DNA of 64,000 nucleotides from Luteipulveratus flavus (GTDB lineage Bacteria > Actinomycetota > Actinomycetes > Actinomycetales > Dermatophilaceae), in the NCBI RefSeq assembly GCF_029439465.1, contig NZ_JAROAV010000044.1, forward strand, positions 1-64,000. The letters are read 5' to 3'. Positions 17,135 through 25,500 of this stretch are shown piece by piece. Below the pieces are notes generated by a model. That model made no database searches, had not been told where the DNA came from, and saw nothing but the letters and a program-made list of their open reading frames with translations. Numbering within the stretch: position 1 is the first letter of the stretch; the number at the start of each line of letters is the position of its first letter. A program made the position numbers and the translations under genes.

Positions 17135-17154
17135 GTTACGGACGAGTAGGTAAC
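17135..17154. promoter_or_regulatory. Putative operator GTTAC-N10-GTAAC, copy 1
   Basis: A 20-bp inverted repeat nine bases before the SDR start. The same spacing and the inner AGTA recur before the acyl-CoA ligase gene (57453-57472). It lies between the divergent two-helix protein and the SDR, so it may control either. Form and length suit a TetR-family dimer. Confidence 0.5.
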
Positions 17155-17163
17155 GTGGGTCAC

Positions 17164-18060
17164 ATGCCGAAGAACCCGCTGTCCCGCAAGCAGCCCGAGT
17201 CGTACGCCGGCAAGCGCGCCATCGTCACCGGAGGGACCTCCGGCTTCGGGCAGGCCCTGGTCGAGCAGCTCGTCGCCGACGGGGCGACCGTGCTCGCGAT
17301 CGACGTCCACGAGCAGGCGCCCGAGGGTGCGCTGCCCGCCGGCGTGCTGTACCGGCGGCTCGACGTCCGCGACGAGAAGGGCTGGGACGAGCTGCGCAAC
17401 TGGGTCGAGGCCACCTGGGGCGGGCTGGACCTGCTGATCAGCAACGCCGGCATCGCGGTCGGCGGCCGCATCGACGTGACGTCGCTGGACGACTGGGACC
17501 GCATCGTCGAGATCAACCTGATGGGCGTGGTCAAGGGCATCCGCGCGTTCGTCCCGATGATGAAGGAGCAGGGCTCCGGCCACATCGTGTCGACCGCGTC
17601 GCTGGCCGGGCTCGTCCACGCGCCGGGGATGGCCGCGTACAACGTCGTGAAGGCCGGCGTCGTCGCGCTGTCGGAGACGCTGCGGTACGAGCTCGCGCCC
17701 TGGAACATCGACGTGTCGGTGATCTGCCCGTCGTTCTTCCGGACCAACCTCGCCGAGTCCCTGGGCGGCAAGGACGTCGAGATGGAGGAGACCGCCGTCC
17801 GGCTCATCACCCAGGCGCCCCGGTCGGCGCAGGAGGTCGCCGCGAAGGCGTACGACGCGATGCAGCGCCGGCGCTTCATCATCCTGACCGACCAGGACGG
17901 GGTGGCCGCGTACAACGGGAAGCGGTTCAGCCGCCCGGTGTACGACCGGATGATGCTGCAGGCCGGGCGCGACGGCCGCGACGGGACCGGCAACGACCGG
18001 TTGGAGAAGCTCGCCGCGTTGCAGAAGAAGCTGAAGCGCCGCCGCGCGACCCGCCCCTGA
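17164..18060 (+). CDS. Short-chain dehydrogenase/reductase
   Basis: A 298-residue classical SDR oxidoreductase. The nucleotide-binding motif TGGTSGFG lies at about residues 20-27, NAG in LISNAGIAVGG near residue 97, the catalytic Ser in STASLAG and the Tyr-Lys pair in YNVVK near residue 160. It is about 40 residues longer than a minimal SDR; the extra C-terminus ends in a basic tail (KKLKRRRATRP). The ATG at 17164 puts the Rossmann strand 15 residues in, as in the family. Substrate unknown. It may be co-regulated with the acyl-CoA ligase at 57502 through a shared operator, which hints at a lipid substrate. Confidence 0.9.
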   Translation: MPKNPLSRKQPESYAGKRAIVTGGTSGFGQALVEQLVADGATVLAIDVHEQAPEGALPAGVLYRRLDVRDEKGWDELRNWVEATWGGLDLLISNAGIAVGGRIDVTSLDDWDRIVEINLMGVVKGIRAFVPMMKEQGSGHIVSTASLAGLVHAPGMAAYNVVKAGVVALSETLRYELAPWNIDVSVICPSFFRTNLAESLGGKDVEMEETAVRLITQAPRSAQEVAAKAYDAMQRRRFIILTDQDGVAAYNGKRFSRPVYDRMMLQAGRDGRDGTGNDRLEKLAALQKKLKRRRATRP

Positions 18061-18073
18061 CCGGCCCACCGCC

Positions 18074-18173
18074 GGTCGAGTAGTGCGAACGACGTGAGGC
18101 GCGTATCGAGACCAGGTGGGCGCGGTCACCGGGTCTCGATACGGCTCGCCCCTGGGGGCTCGCCTACTCGACC
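18074..18173. repeat. Palindromic intergenic repeat, copy 2 (GGTCGAGTAG family), likely bidirectional terminator
   Basis: Outer arms GGTCGAGTAG (18074-18083) and CTACTCGACC (18164-18173) are perfect complements, and inner arms CGAGACCAGGTG and CACCGGGTCTCG pair with one bulge. It fills the gap between the convergent SDR (+) and the secreted protein (-), so it can end both transcripts. Related copy at 1-93. Confidence 0.85.
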
Positions 18174-18184
18174 GGCGAGGGGCG

Positions 18185-19186
18185 TCAGCCGCAGTGCTCG
18201 AAGGGGCTGGCGTACTTCTGGGCGCCGACCGAGCCGCCCCACTTGACGCACTTGCCGGCGGCCGCCTTGCTGATCGGGCCCGCGTAGTAGGAGTAGCTGC
18301 CCGAGTCGGTGGTCCGGCGGGCGCCCTTCACCTCCAGGAAGGTCGACACCGCCGACTTCTTCCCGAGCGAGGTCGCCTTGAGCGTCGTGACGCAGTTGCG
18401 GCCGTTGCCCTTGTTGTAGAGCAGGTACGCACGCCCGGCCTTGCCGATGGCCTGCGAGTCGATGACCGTGTACCCCTTGCCGCACACCTCGACCGCCGTG
18501 TACGGGTTGCCGGACGAGCCGCCGCTGCCCGGCCAGAGCGCGTCCAGGATGACGCCCGCGGCACCCTGCTCCTTGCCGTACTCCGCGGGGTAGGCGGACC
18601 GCTGCACGCTCTGGGCGATGGCACCCATGTCGCCGCGCTTCCACGAGCCGTTCGGGTGGAACTGCTGCATCACCGACAGGAACTTCTTGGTCGAGTAGTC
18701 CGGGTTCATGACCTGGGCGACGGTGCCCCAGCCCTGGCTCGGACGCTGCTGGAACAGGCCGTAGCTGTCCCGGTCGCCGCCCTTGAGGTTGCGCAGGCTC
18801 GTCTCCGCCTGGGCGGTCATCAGCGCGATCTGCGCGGCGCGTCCGTTCAGGCCCTTGCTCTTGGTCGCGCTCACGATGCGGCGGGCGCAGGCGACCTGCT
18901 CGGCGTTGATGCCGTTCAGGTTGTCGCTGTGCACGCGCCCGCTGATCCTGCTGGCGACCGTACGGTCCTTCGCCGTCACGCCGCAGCTGCGCGCGGGGAG
19001 GCCCGCCATGGTCCGCATCCGCTCGGAGGTGAGGCTGTGTCCGGCAGGCCCCGGGACGGCGCGGTCGGGTACCGGCTTCGGGTCGTCGCTGCCGAGCCCG
19101 TTCGCCAGCGAGGCGGTGGCGGGTCCGGCGATGCAGATCGCTGCCGCGACGATCGCGGCGGTCTTCGTACGGGTCGAGATGGACAT
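18185..19186 (-). CDS. Secreted lysozyme-like / SapA-like two-domain protein
   Basis: A 333-residue exported protein with a Sec signal peptide (KTAAIVAAAICIAGPATASLA). The middle region contains AQAETSLRNLK followed by DSYGLFQQRPSQGWGT, the signature of the lysozyme/transglycosylase-like domain seen in many actinobacterial secreted proteins; the Glu in AET is the likely catalytic acid. The C-terminal 100 residues (NPYTAVEVCGKGYTVIDSQ to GKCVKWGGSVG...HCG) resemble Streptomyces spore-associated protein A, with four Cys suited to two disulfides. AAGGGGA lies before the ATG. Probably acts on or binds the cell wall. The two-domain join is unusual; each part is recognisable on its own. Confidence 0.82.
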   Translation of the reverse strand: MSISTRTKTAAIVAAAICIAGPATASLANGLGSDDPKPVPDRAVPGPAGHSLTSERMRTMAGLPARSCGVTAKDRTVASRISGRVHSDNLNGINAEQVACARRIVSATKSKGLNGRAAQIALMTAQAETSLRNLKGGDRDSYGLFQQRPSQGWGTVAQVMNPDYSTKKFLSVMQQFHPNGSWKRGDMGAIAQSVQRSAYPAEYGKEQGAAGVILDALWPGSGGSSGNPYTAVEVCGKGYTVIDSQAIGKAGRAYLLYNKGNGRNCVTTLKATSLGKKSAVSTFLEVKGARRTTDSGSYSYYAGPISKAAAGKCVKWGGSVGAQKYASPFEHCG

Positions 19187-19414
19187 GGTGGTTCCCCTTC
19201 AGCGTGTCGATGGCCCCGAGGCACTCACGCTGACGGGCCCGACCTGGTGTCCGACCCCCCTGACGCGTTGTCAGCCCCTGTCAGCCCCGTCGTCGCGACG
19301 ATCTGACACCGCCCGACGGCCAACCCGGCACGGCCTGCCAAAAAACGCAGGGAGGTGGTCGACCCCCGGTAGCCTTCGCGCGGGGCCCGTGGGGCCGGGA
19401 AGGTGCGGGGAGGC

Positions 19415-20536
19415 ATGACCAAGGGGACGGTCCTGTTCGTCGACACCGGACGCTGGACGTGCTTCGACCAGTTCGGGGCGGCGCTGCGGCGCGCCGGCCA
19501 CCGCACCGTGCGCATCACCGTCGAGAGCTCGCGGCTGTCGCGCTTCATCAGCCGGATGGCGTACAGCGAGTGCATCGTGGTCCCGCACGAGGAGGCGATC
19601 GGTGAGCTCGCGTCGCTGGTCGACCTCGCCGAGGTCGTCGACGTCCAGTGCACCGAGGCCGTGCTCGCCACCGTGTGTGACGCCGTCGCCGGCACCGCGA
19701 TCCCGGCCGAGGTGCGGGAGCACCTCGAGTGGCGGTTGCAGCACCTGGACAAGCTGCGGGTCGCCCAGCGACTCGCGGCGGCAGGCGTCCCGGTCCCGCG
19801 GTCGATGGCCGGTGTGTCGTCGCAGGAGGCGTGCAGCGTGCTCGGTCTCCCGATGGTCCTCAAGACCCGGTCGGGCTTCGGCGGCGCGGGCGTGCGCGTG
19901 ACCCGTACGGTCGAGGAGGCCGTCGCCGCGTACTCCGAGCTGGCGGCGCAGGACGTGTTCTTCGAGGAGTACTTCCCCGGAGAGATCATGCGGTACGTCG
20001 CGTGCCGGACCGAGCAGGTCACTCTGCAGGAGGCGGTGCTCGTCGCCCATCGTGCCGACGCCGGGTCGCTCGGACCGGCGACGGCGGTCGAGCTCGTCGA
20101 CGACGCCGAGATGATCCGGATCGGCCGTGCCGTGCTCGCCGCTCTCGGTGGGCGCGGACTGGCGAACATCGAGGCCGTGCGTACGGTCGACGGGCGGTAC
20201 GCCGTGATCGACGTCAACCTGCGCACCTGGGGCTCGGCCCTCGCGCTGCGCTCCGGTGGCCCGGACTTCGTCCATGCGTACCTGAGCACGCTCGCGCCGA
20301 CGGCGCCGACGACCCTTCCGGCGCTGCCGGCCGCGGGCGGGGCCGTCGCGGTCGGCGGTGTGTTCGAGGTGTTCCCGGACGCAGCAGTGGCGGCCGTGGA
20401 CGGCGGATCCGTGCTGGCAGCGGCCGCGTTGGTCGTCGGCGCGAGCTGGCGCTACGCGCGGTGGACCGGACCGCGGTACGTCGTGGGCGCGTCCGCCCTG
20501 GTCGCCGCCTCGCTGGTCCGGCGCGGGCGGCGCTGA
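19415..20536 (+). CDS. ATP-grasp enzyme, stand-alone
   Basis: A 373-residue ATP-grasp ligase of unknown substrate. The ATP-binding glycine loop is KTRSGFGGAGVRV, the hinge region reads FFEEYFPGEIMRYVA, and the metal-binding end motif is VIDVNLRTWGSAL (Asp and Asn positions). An N-terminal Rossmann-like part (LFVDTGRWTCFDQF) fits the carboxylate-amine ligase branch. The C-terminal 70 residues are Ala/Val-rich with a weakly hydrophobic stretch. GTG 19403 is an alternative start. Neighbours give no pathway: it is flanked by a secreted protein and a convergent 2H phosphoesterase. Peptide or amino-acid ligation is the likely chemistry. Confidence 0.82.
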   Translation: MTKGTVLFVDTGRWTCFDQFGAALRRAGHRTVRITVESSRLSRFISRMAYSECIVVPHEEAIGELASLVDLAEVVDVQCTEAVLATVCDAVAGTAIPAEVREHLEWRLQHLDKLRVAQRLAAAGVPVPRSMAGVSSQEACSVLGLPMVLKTRSGFGGAGVRVTRTVEEAVAAYSELAAQDVFFEEYFPGEIMRYVACRTEQVTLQEAVLVAHRADAGSLGPATAVELVDDAEMIRIGRAVLAALGGRGLANIEAVRTVDGRYAVIDVNLRTWGSALALRSGGPDFVHAYLSTLAPTAPTTLPALPAAGGAVAVGGVFEVFPDAAVAAVDGGSVLAAAALVVGASWRYARWTGPRYVVGASALVAASLVRRGRR

Positions 20537-20563
20537 CCGAGAACCCGGCGAGGCGGGTGAGGT

Positions 20564-21073
20564 TCAGGCCCGCGCGCCGAGGTCGGTCGTCGTCCCGGAC
20601 GCGGGGTCCCAGCAGCGGACCGACACGGGCGTGAGCGACGCCGGCCGGTGCGGGCGCAGCGCGTCCAGCGCGTCCTCCACCCGGCCGGCCGGCAGCCGAC
20701 GCGCGACCGTCACGTGGCCGACCCAGGGCCGTTCGTCACCCGGCACCACCTCTCGGCGCACGACGTCGACGGCGGCGCGGAGCTCGACGTCCAGCGGCAC
20801 CAGCCAGGCGAGCACGTACGGGCCGCCGCCGAGCAGCACCGTCCCGACGACCACCTGCGGACGCGGCAGCACCGGCGCCAGCACCTCGCGGACGGCCTCG
20901 AACGCGGTGCGCGGGATCCTGTCGGCGGCGGCGATCGTCAGGTGCGGCGCGTTGGTGGCGCCCCGGTGGTCGGCCTGCGACCGGATGCCGCGCTCGCTCA
21001 CCGCCGCCCAGCCGCGCCGGACCAGGGCGTCGTCCGCACGGTCGAAGGTCAGCTCGAGCGCGGCCTGCGGCAC
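20564..21073 (-). CDS. 2'-5' RNA ligase-like 2H phosphoesterase
   Basis: A 169-residue protein with the two HxT/S motifs that define the 2H superfamily: HLTIA (His about 44) and HVTVA (His about 120). Family members open or close 2',5' or cyclic phosphate bonds in RNA or nucleotides (ThpR/LigT). Length fits. It starts three bases after the stop of the photolyase-like gene and is on the same strand, so the two form one operon. Whether it has RNA ligase or cyclic phosphodiesterase activity cannot be told. Confidence 0.85.
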   Translation of the reverse strand: MPQAALELTFDRADDALVRRGWAAVSERGIRSQADHRGATNAPHLTIAAADRIPRTAFEAVREVLAPVLPRPQVVVGTVLLGGGPYVLAWLVPLDVELRAAVDVVRREVVPGDERPWVGHVTVARRLPAGRVEDALDALRPHRPASLTPVSVRCWDPASGTTTDLGARA

Positions 21074-21076
21074 GGC

Positions 21077-22552
21077 TCAGCCGATCCAGCGGTAGGCGCG
21101 GCGGACGTGCGCGGACTTCTTGCCGGGCGCGAGCCCGTCCCACAGCCGGGCCATCATCTGCGAGCGGTTGTTGCCGGCGAGCACGTCGTGGTGGTCGCGC
21201 ACGAACGTCCAGTAGAGCGCGTCCCAGTCGTCGGTCCAGTCGCCCTTCGGCAGGTCGGACATCCGCCGCAGGTACGCGCTGCCCGAGACGTACGGCTTGG
21301 TCGTGATGGCCTCGCCCGCCGCGAACTGGCTCATGGCGTACACGTTCGGCACCATCACCCAGTCGTACGCGTCGACGTACATCGCCATGAACCACTCGTA
21401 CACGTCGGTCGGGTCGGTCCGCAGGAGGCACATGGCGTTGCCGAGCACCATGAGGCGCTCGATGTGGTGGGACCAGCCGCGTTCGAGCACGCCGTCGAGG
21501 ACGTGGTCGACGGGGTCCAGGCCCGTCTGCGCCGTCCACCAGCCCTCGTCGAGCGGGCGGGTGTGGCCGAGCCGGTTGGAGGTCCGCATCCGCCGGCCGA
21601 ACACCCGGTACGTCGCCCGCATGTACTCGCGCCACCCGATGACCTGCCGCACGAACCCCTCGACCGACGCCAGCGGCGCGTTCGCGTCGTCGGCCGCGTC
21701 CAGCGCCTGGTGGACGACGTCGAGCGGATCGAGCAGCCCGATGTTGAGGCCGGGCGTCATCGCCGCGTGGAAGACGAACGGGTGCTCGCGGGCGATCGCG
21801 TCCTCGTACGGCCCGAACTGCGCGAACCGCTCGTCGAGGAACTGCCGGTACGCCGCCTGCGCCTCCTCGTGCGTCGTCGGCCACGCGAACGCGTCCGCAC
21901 GGCCGGGTGCGCCCGGGAAGGCCTTGCCCACCCAGGCGATCGCCTCGGTCACCTCCTCGGACCGATCCGGCCACGTCGGCGCCGGGACCGGGTGTCCGCG
22001 GGGCAACTTCTTGCGGTTCTCCGTGTCGTACGACCACCGCCCGCCGGCCGGGTGGTCACCGTCCATCAGCACGTCCAGCCGCCGGCGCTGCCACTCGTAG
22101 AAGCGGGCCATGCGGGCCGGGTGCTCGCCGAACCACGCGTCGATCTGCGGGCGGGTGGTGACGAAGCCCGGCGTCTCCAGCACGTCGTCGCGGCTCAGGT
22201 CGTACCCGGCCGCGCCCACCGCGGCGAGGCAGTCCCGCGCGAGCCAGTCGTCCACGACGTCGTACACGGTCACCCGCTGCGGCCGCAGCCGCCGCAGCAG
22301 GGTGGTGAGCCGTTCGCCGGTGGGCTCGTCCGCGTCGGTCTCGACCGCGTGGACCTCCAGGCCGGCGTCCCGCAGCCGGGCGGCGAACCGGCGCATGCTC
22401 GCCCGGTGCAGCACGAGCTTCTGGGCGTGGAAGGCATACTGCCGGAAGAAGAGGTCGTCCTGGACCAGCACCACGTGCGCGCCGGCCCCGAGGTCCAGCT
22501 GCTCGACGAACAGCTGGTGCGGGTAGACCAGCCGGACCTCGGGGACGCTCAC
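21077..22552 (-). CDS. Cryptochrome/photolyase-related protein (DPRP/FeS-BCP family) lacking most Fe-S cysteines
   Basis: A 491-residue member of the bacterial photolyase-related family. Recognisable segments are the start VRLVYPHQLF, SYDTENRKKLP, the FAD/DNA region HIERLMVLGNAMCLL, DAYDWVMVPNVYAMSQFA and TKPYVSGSAYLRRMS. Family knowledge: PhrB-type members repair 6-4 photoproducts with FAD, a ribolumazine and a 4Fe-4S cluster held by four Cys. Only two Cys occur here; one (in GNAMCLL) could match the first ligand, but the stretch after RRMSDLPKGDWTDDWDALYW has no Cys where the family usually has three. GTG start, four bases after the mannosidase stop. Probably light-dependent DNA repair without a cluster, or a photoreceptor. 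Confidence 0.86.
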   Translation of the reverse strand: MSVPEVRLVYPHQLFVEQLDLGAGAHVVLVQDDLFFRQYAFHAQKLVLHRASMRRFAARLRDAGLEVHAVETDADEPTGERLTTLLRRLRPQRVTVYDVVDDWLARDCLAAVGAAGYDLSRDDVLETPGFVTTRPQIDAWFGEHPARMARFYEWQRRRLDVLMDGDHPAGGRWSYDTENRKKLPRGHPVPAPTWPDRSEEVTEAIAWVGKAFPGAPGRADAFAWPTTHEEAQAAYRQFLDERFAQFGPYEDAIAREHPFVFHAAMTPGLNIGLLDPLDVVHQALDAADDANAPLASVEGFVRQVIGWREYMRATYRVFGRRMRTSNRLGHTRPLDEGWWTAQTGLDPVDHVLDGVLERGWSHHIERLMVLGNAMCLLRTDPTDVYEWFMAMYVDAYDWVMVPNVYAMSQFAAGEAITTKPYVSGSAYLRRMSDLPKGDWTDDWDALYWTFVRDHHDVLAGNNRSQMMARLWDGLAPGKKSAHVRRAYRWIG

Positions 22553-22556
22553 GCTC

Positions 22557-25500
22557 CTACCTCAGCACCTCCAGCTCGGCCAGGGAAGGCGTCGCCGTGG
22601 TGCTGGCCGTGGCGACCAGGCGGAACCGCGTGTACGAGCCGGGCTTCGCGATCTTGAACGGCCGGGTCTGACCGCGCCAGGTGAACGTCTGGCCCGTCCG
22701 CTGGTCCAGGGTCGTCCACGTCGTCCCGTCGGTCGACCCCTCCAGCCGCCAGGCGCTGAGGTCACCCGGCTTCGACCCGGAGGTCAGGGTGTACCAGCCG
22801 ACGGAGTTCGCGGCGCCGGACAGGGTGTACGAGACGGTCGGCGTCGCCGAGTCGAACGTCGCCTCGGTGGCCGAGGTGTCGTCGAACACCGCCGCCGCCG
22901 AACCCGTCCCGCGACCCGGGCCCGTGACGTCCGCGAGCGGCGTCGGCTTCTGCCCGGCCGGCGTCGGACCCTGCGGCGCGTCCTGCGGACGCGTGCCGAA
23001 GGACGACGGCGACCCGCCCATGGTGAAGTCGATGCGGCTCGCCTTCGTCAGGGCCGACTGGCTGATCGACAGGCTCTGCTGCGGGACGCCGTTGACCGTC
23101 AGGCTCTGGACGTAGACGTTGCGGTCCGAGTTGCCCTTGGCCGTGACGACCAGGTTGCCGCCGGGCCGCCGTACGGTCATCTGCGCGAACGTCGGCGAGC
23201 CGACCGTCCAGCGGTCCGACCCCACCTGCAGCGGGTAGATGCCCAGCGAGCTGAGGACGTACCAGGCCGACATCTCGCCGTTGTCCTCATCGCCCGGGTA
23301 GCCCTGGCCGATGTCCTCACCGACGTACAGCCGGCGGGTGATCTCCCGGACCTTCTCGGCCGTCTTCGCCGGAGCGCCCGCGTAGTTGTACATGTACGGG
23401 ATGTGGTGGGACACCTGGTTGCTCTGCCCCAGCTGGCCCATCCGGACGTCGCGAGCCTCGAGCATCTCGTGGATCGTGCCGCCGTACGCGCCGGGCTTGT
23501 CCGCCTTCTCCGGCGTGCTGAAGAAGGTGTCGAGCCTGGTGCGCAGCGCCGACTGCCCGCCGAGGAGCGCGGCCAGTCCGTTGCCGTCGTGCGGCGCGTG
23601 GAAGGCGAAGTTCCAGCCGTCGGTCTCGGTGTAGGGGTTGCCCCACACCTGCGGGTCGAACGTCGCGGGGAACGCGCCCGCGGGCGTCCGGCTCTGGAAG
23701 AAGCCGGTCGCGGGGTTGAACACGGTGGCGTAGCCGGTGGAGCGACGCTGGAAGTACTGCGCCTCCTCCGTCAGCTGCCCACGCCGCGCGGCCGGGGTGG
23801 CCGGGTCCTTCGCGAGCGCGGCGGCCATGTCACCGACGCCTGCGTCGTTGATGAACCCCTCCAGGCCCCAGGACACGCTCTCCCCGGTCGAGGTGTCGGT
23901 GTAGCCCTTGAACGTGGAGGTCGTGATGCCCTTGCGGCCCACGGCGGAGCTCGGCGGCCGGACGGTCGCGTTGCGCAGCGCGGCGTCGTACGTGCTCATC
24001 GGGTCGTGCAGCCGCACCCCCTTGAGGTAGGCGTCGGCGAACGCGGCGTCCGAGCTGGTCCCCGTCATCAGGTCCGCGTAGCCGGGGGAGGACCACCGAG
24101 CCACCCAGCCGCCGTCGCGGTACTGCTGGACGAAGCCGTCGACCAGCTGGGCCGCCACGTCCGGGTAGAGCAGCGAGTACGCGGGCCACACCGTCCGGTA
24201 GGTGTCCCAGAACCCGTTGTTGACGTAGATCTTCCCGTCCTTGATCGCCGCGTTGGTCTGGGTCGGCGTCGGCGAACCGGTCCGGGCCGCAACGGGACTC
24301 GCGTACTGGTAACGCGGCCGTACGGCGGTTCCGGTGTTCTCGAACTGGCTGTTCGGGTAGAGGTTGAGCCGGTAGAGGTTGGAGTAGAGCGTGGTCTCGT
24401 CGGACTCGCGCGCACCCTTGACCCGGACCACGCCGAGCCGCTGGTTCCACGCGGTGTTCGCCGCCTTGCGGACGGTGTCGAACGAGCGCCCGAACAGCTC
24501 TTGGATGTGGTTCTTCCTTGCCTGGTCGAGCGAGATGAACGACGTCGCCAGCCGTAGCACGACCTGCTTGCTCGACGAGGTGTCGAAGGTCGCGTACCGG
24601 GTGCCGGTGTGGCTGCCCGGCGCGGTACCGGCGGCCGTCGGCGCGCGGTCCAGCTCGCCGTAGACGAACATCCGGCTGCGGCCGGCGGACAGCCCGCTGC
24701 CGTCGTCCACCCAGCCGGTGACGACCTTCGACCCGGGCGTGACGGTGAACGACCCCTGGTCGCTCACGGTGTCCAGGACCAGGGACCCCGTCCGGGCGGA
24801 GGAGGGGAAGGTGAAGCGCATGATCCCGCCGTGGTCACCCGGAGCGGTCTCCGCGCGGATGCCGCCCTCCAGGTCGGCCTTGTAGTAGTCCGGCCGGGCG
24901 ACCTCGGTGGCGTGGTCGAACGCCAGGCCGCGCTGCGCCGGCGCCCCGGACGGCACGCCCGACGCCGGCGACGGCATCACCGACAGCTGGTTGCGGTCAC
25001 CCATCCACGGGCTCGGCTCGTGCGAGACGGCCAGGCCCTGCAGGACGGGCTTGTTCTGGGCGTTGTTCTGCGACTGGTAGCTGTACTCCCACGAGCTGGA
25101 GTCGGCGTCGGTGACCGGGGTGAAGAAGGTGAACCCGTTGGGCACGGCCGAGATCGGCAGGTTGTTGCCGCGCGAGAACGAGCCCGAGGAGTTGGTGCCG
25201 CGTCGCACGTCCACGAAGGTGGTCAGGTCGTTGCCGTTGATCGCGGCGGGCTTGCCCTGGACGGTCAGGTCGTCCAGCCACCCGGCGAACCGCGTGCCGT
25301 CCGAGGCCTTGGCGTTGTCGTACCCGACGAGGATCCGGTCGATGGTCTTCCCGGCGGCGACCCTGCCGATGTCGACCCGTACGGAGTTCCACTGGTTCGC
25401 GTACAGCTTCTTGGCCGCGCCCTGTCCGCTCGGCGAGGCGGCCATGCCGTGGTCGTCGACCGGGTTCAGGTCCGACAGGTAGGTGCCGTCGGTGAAGCGC

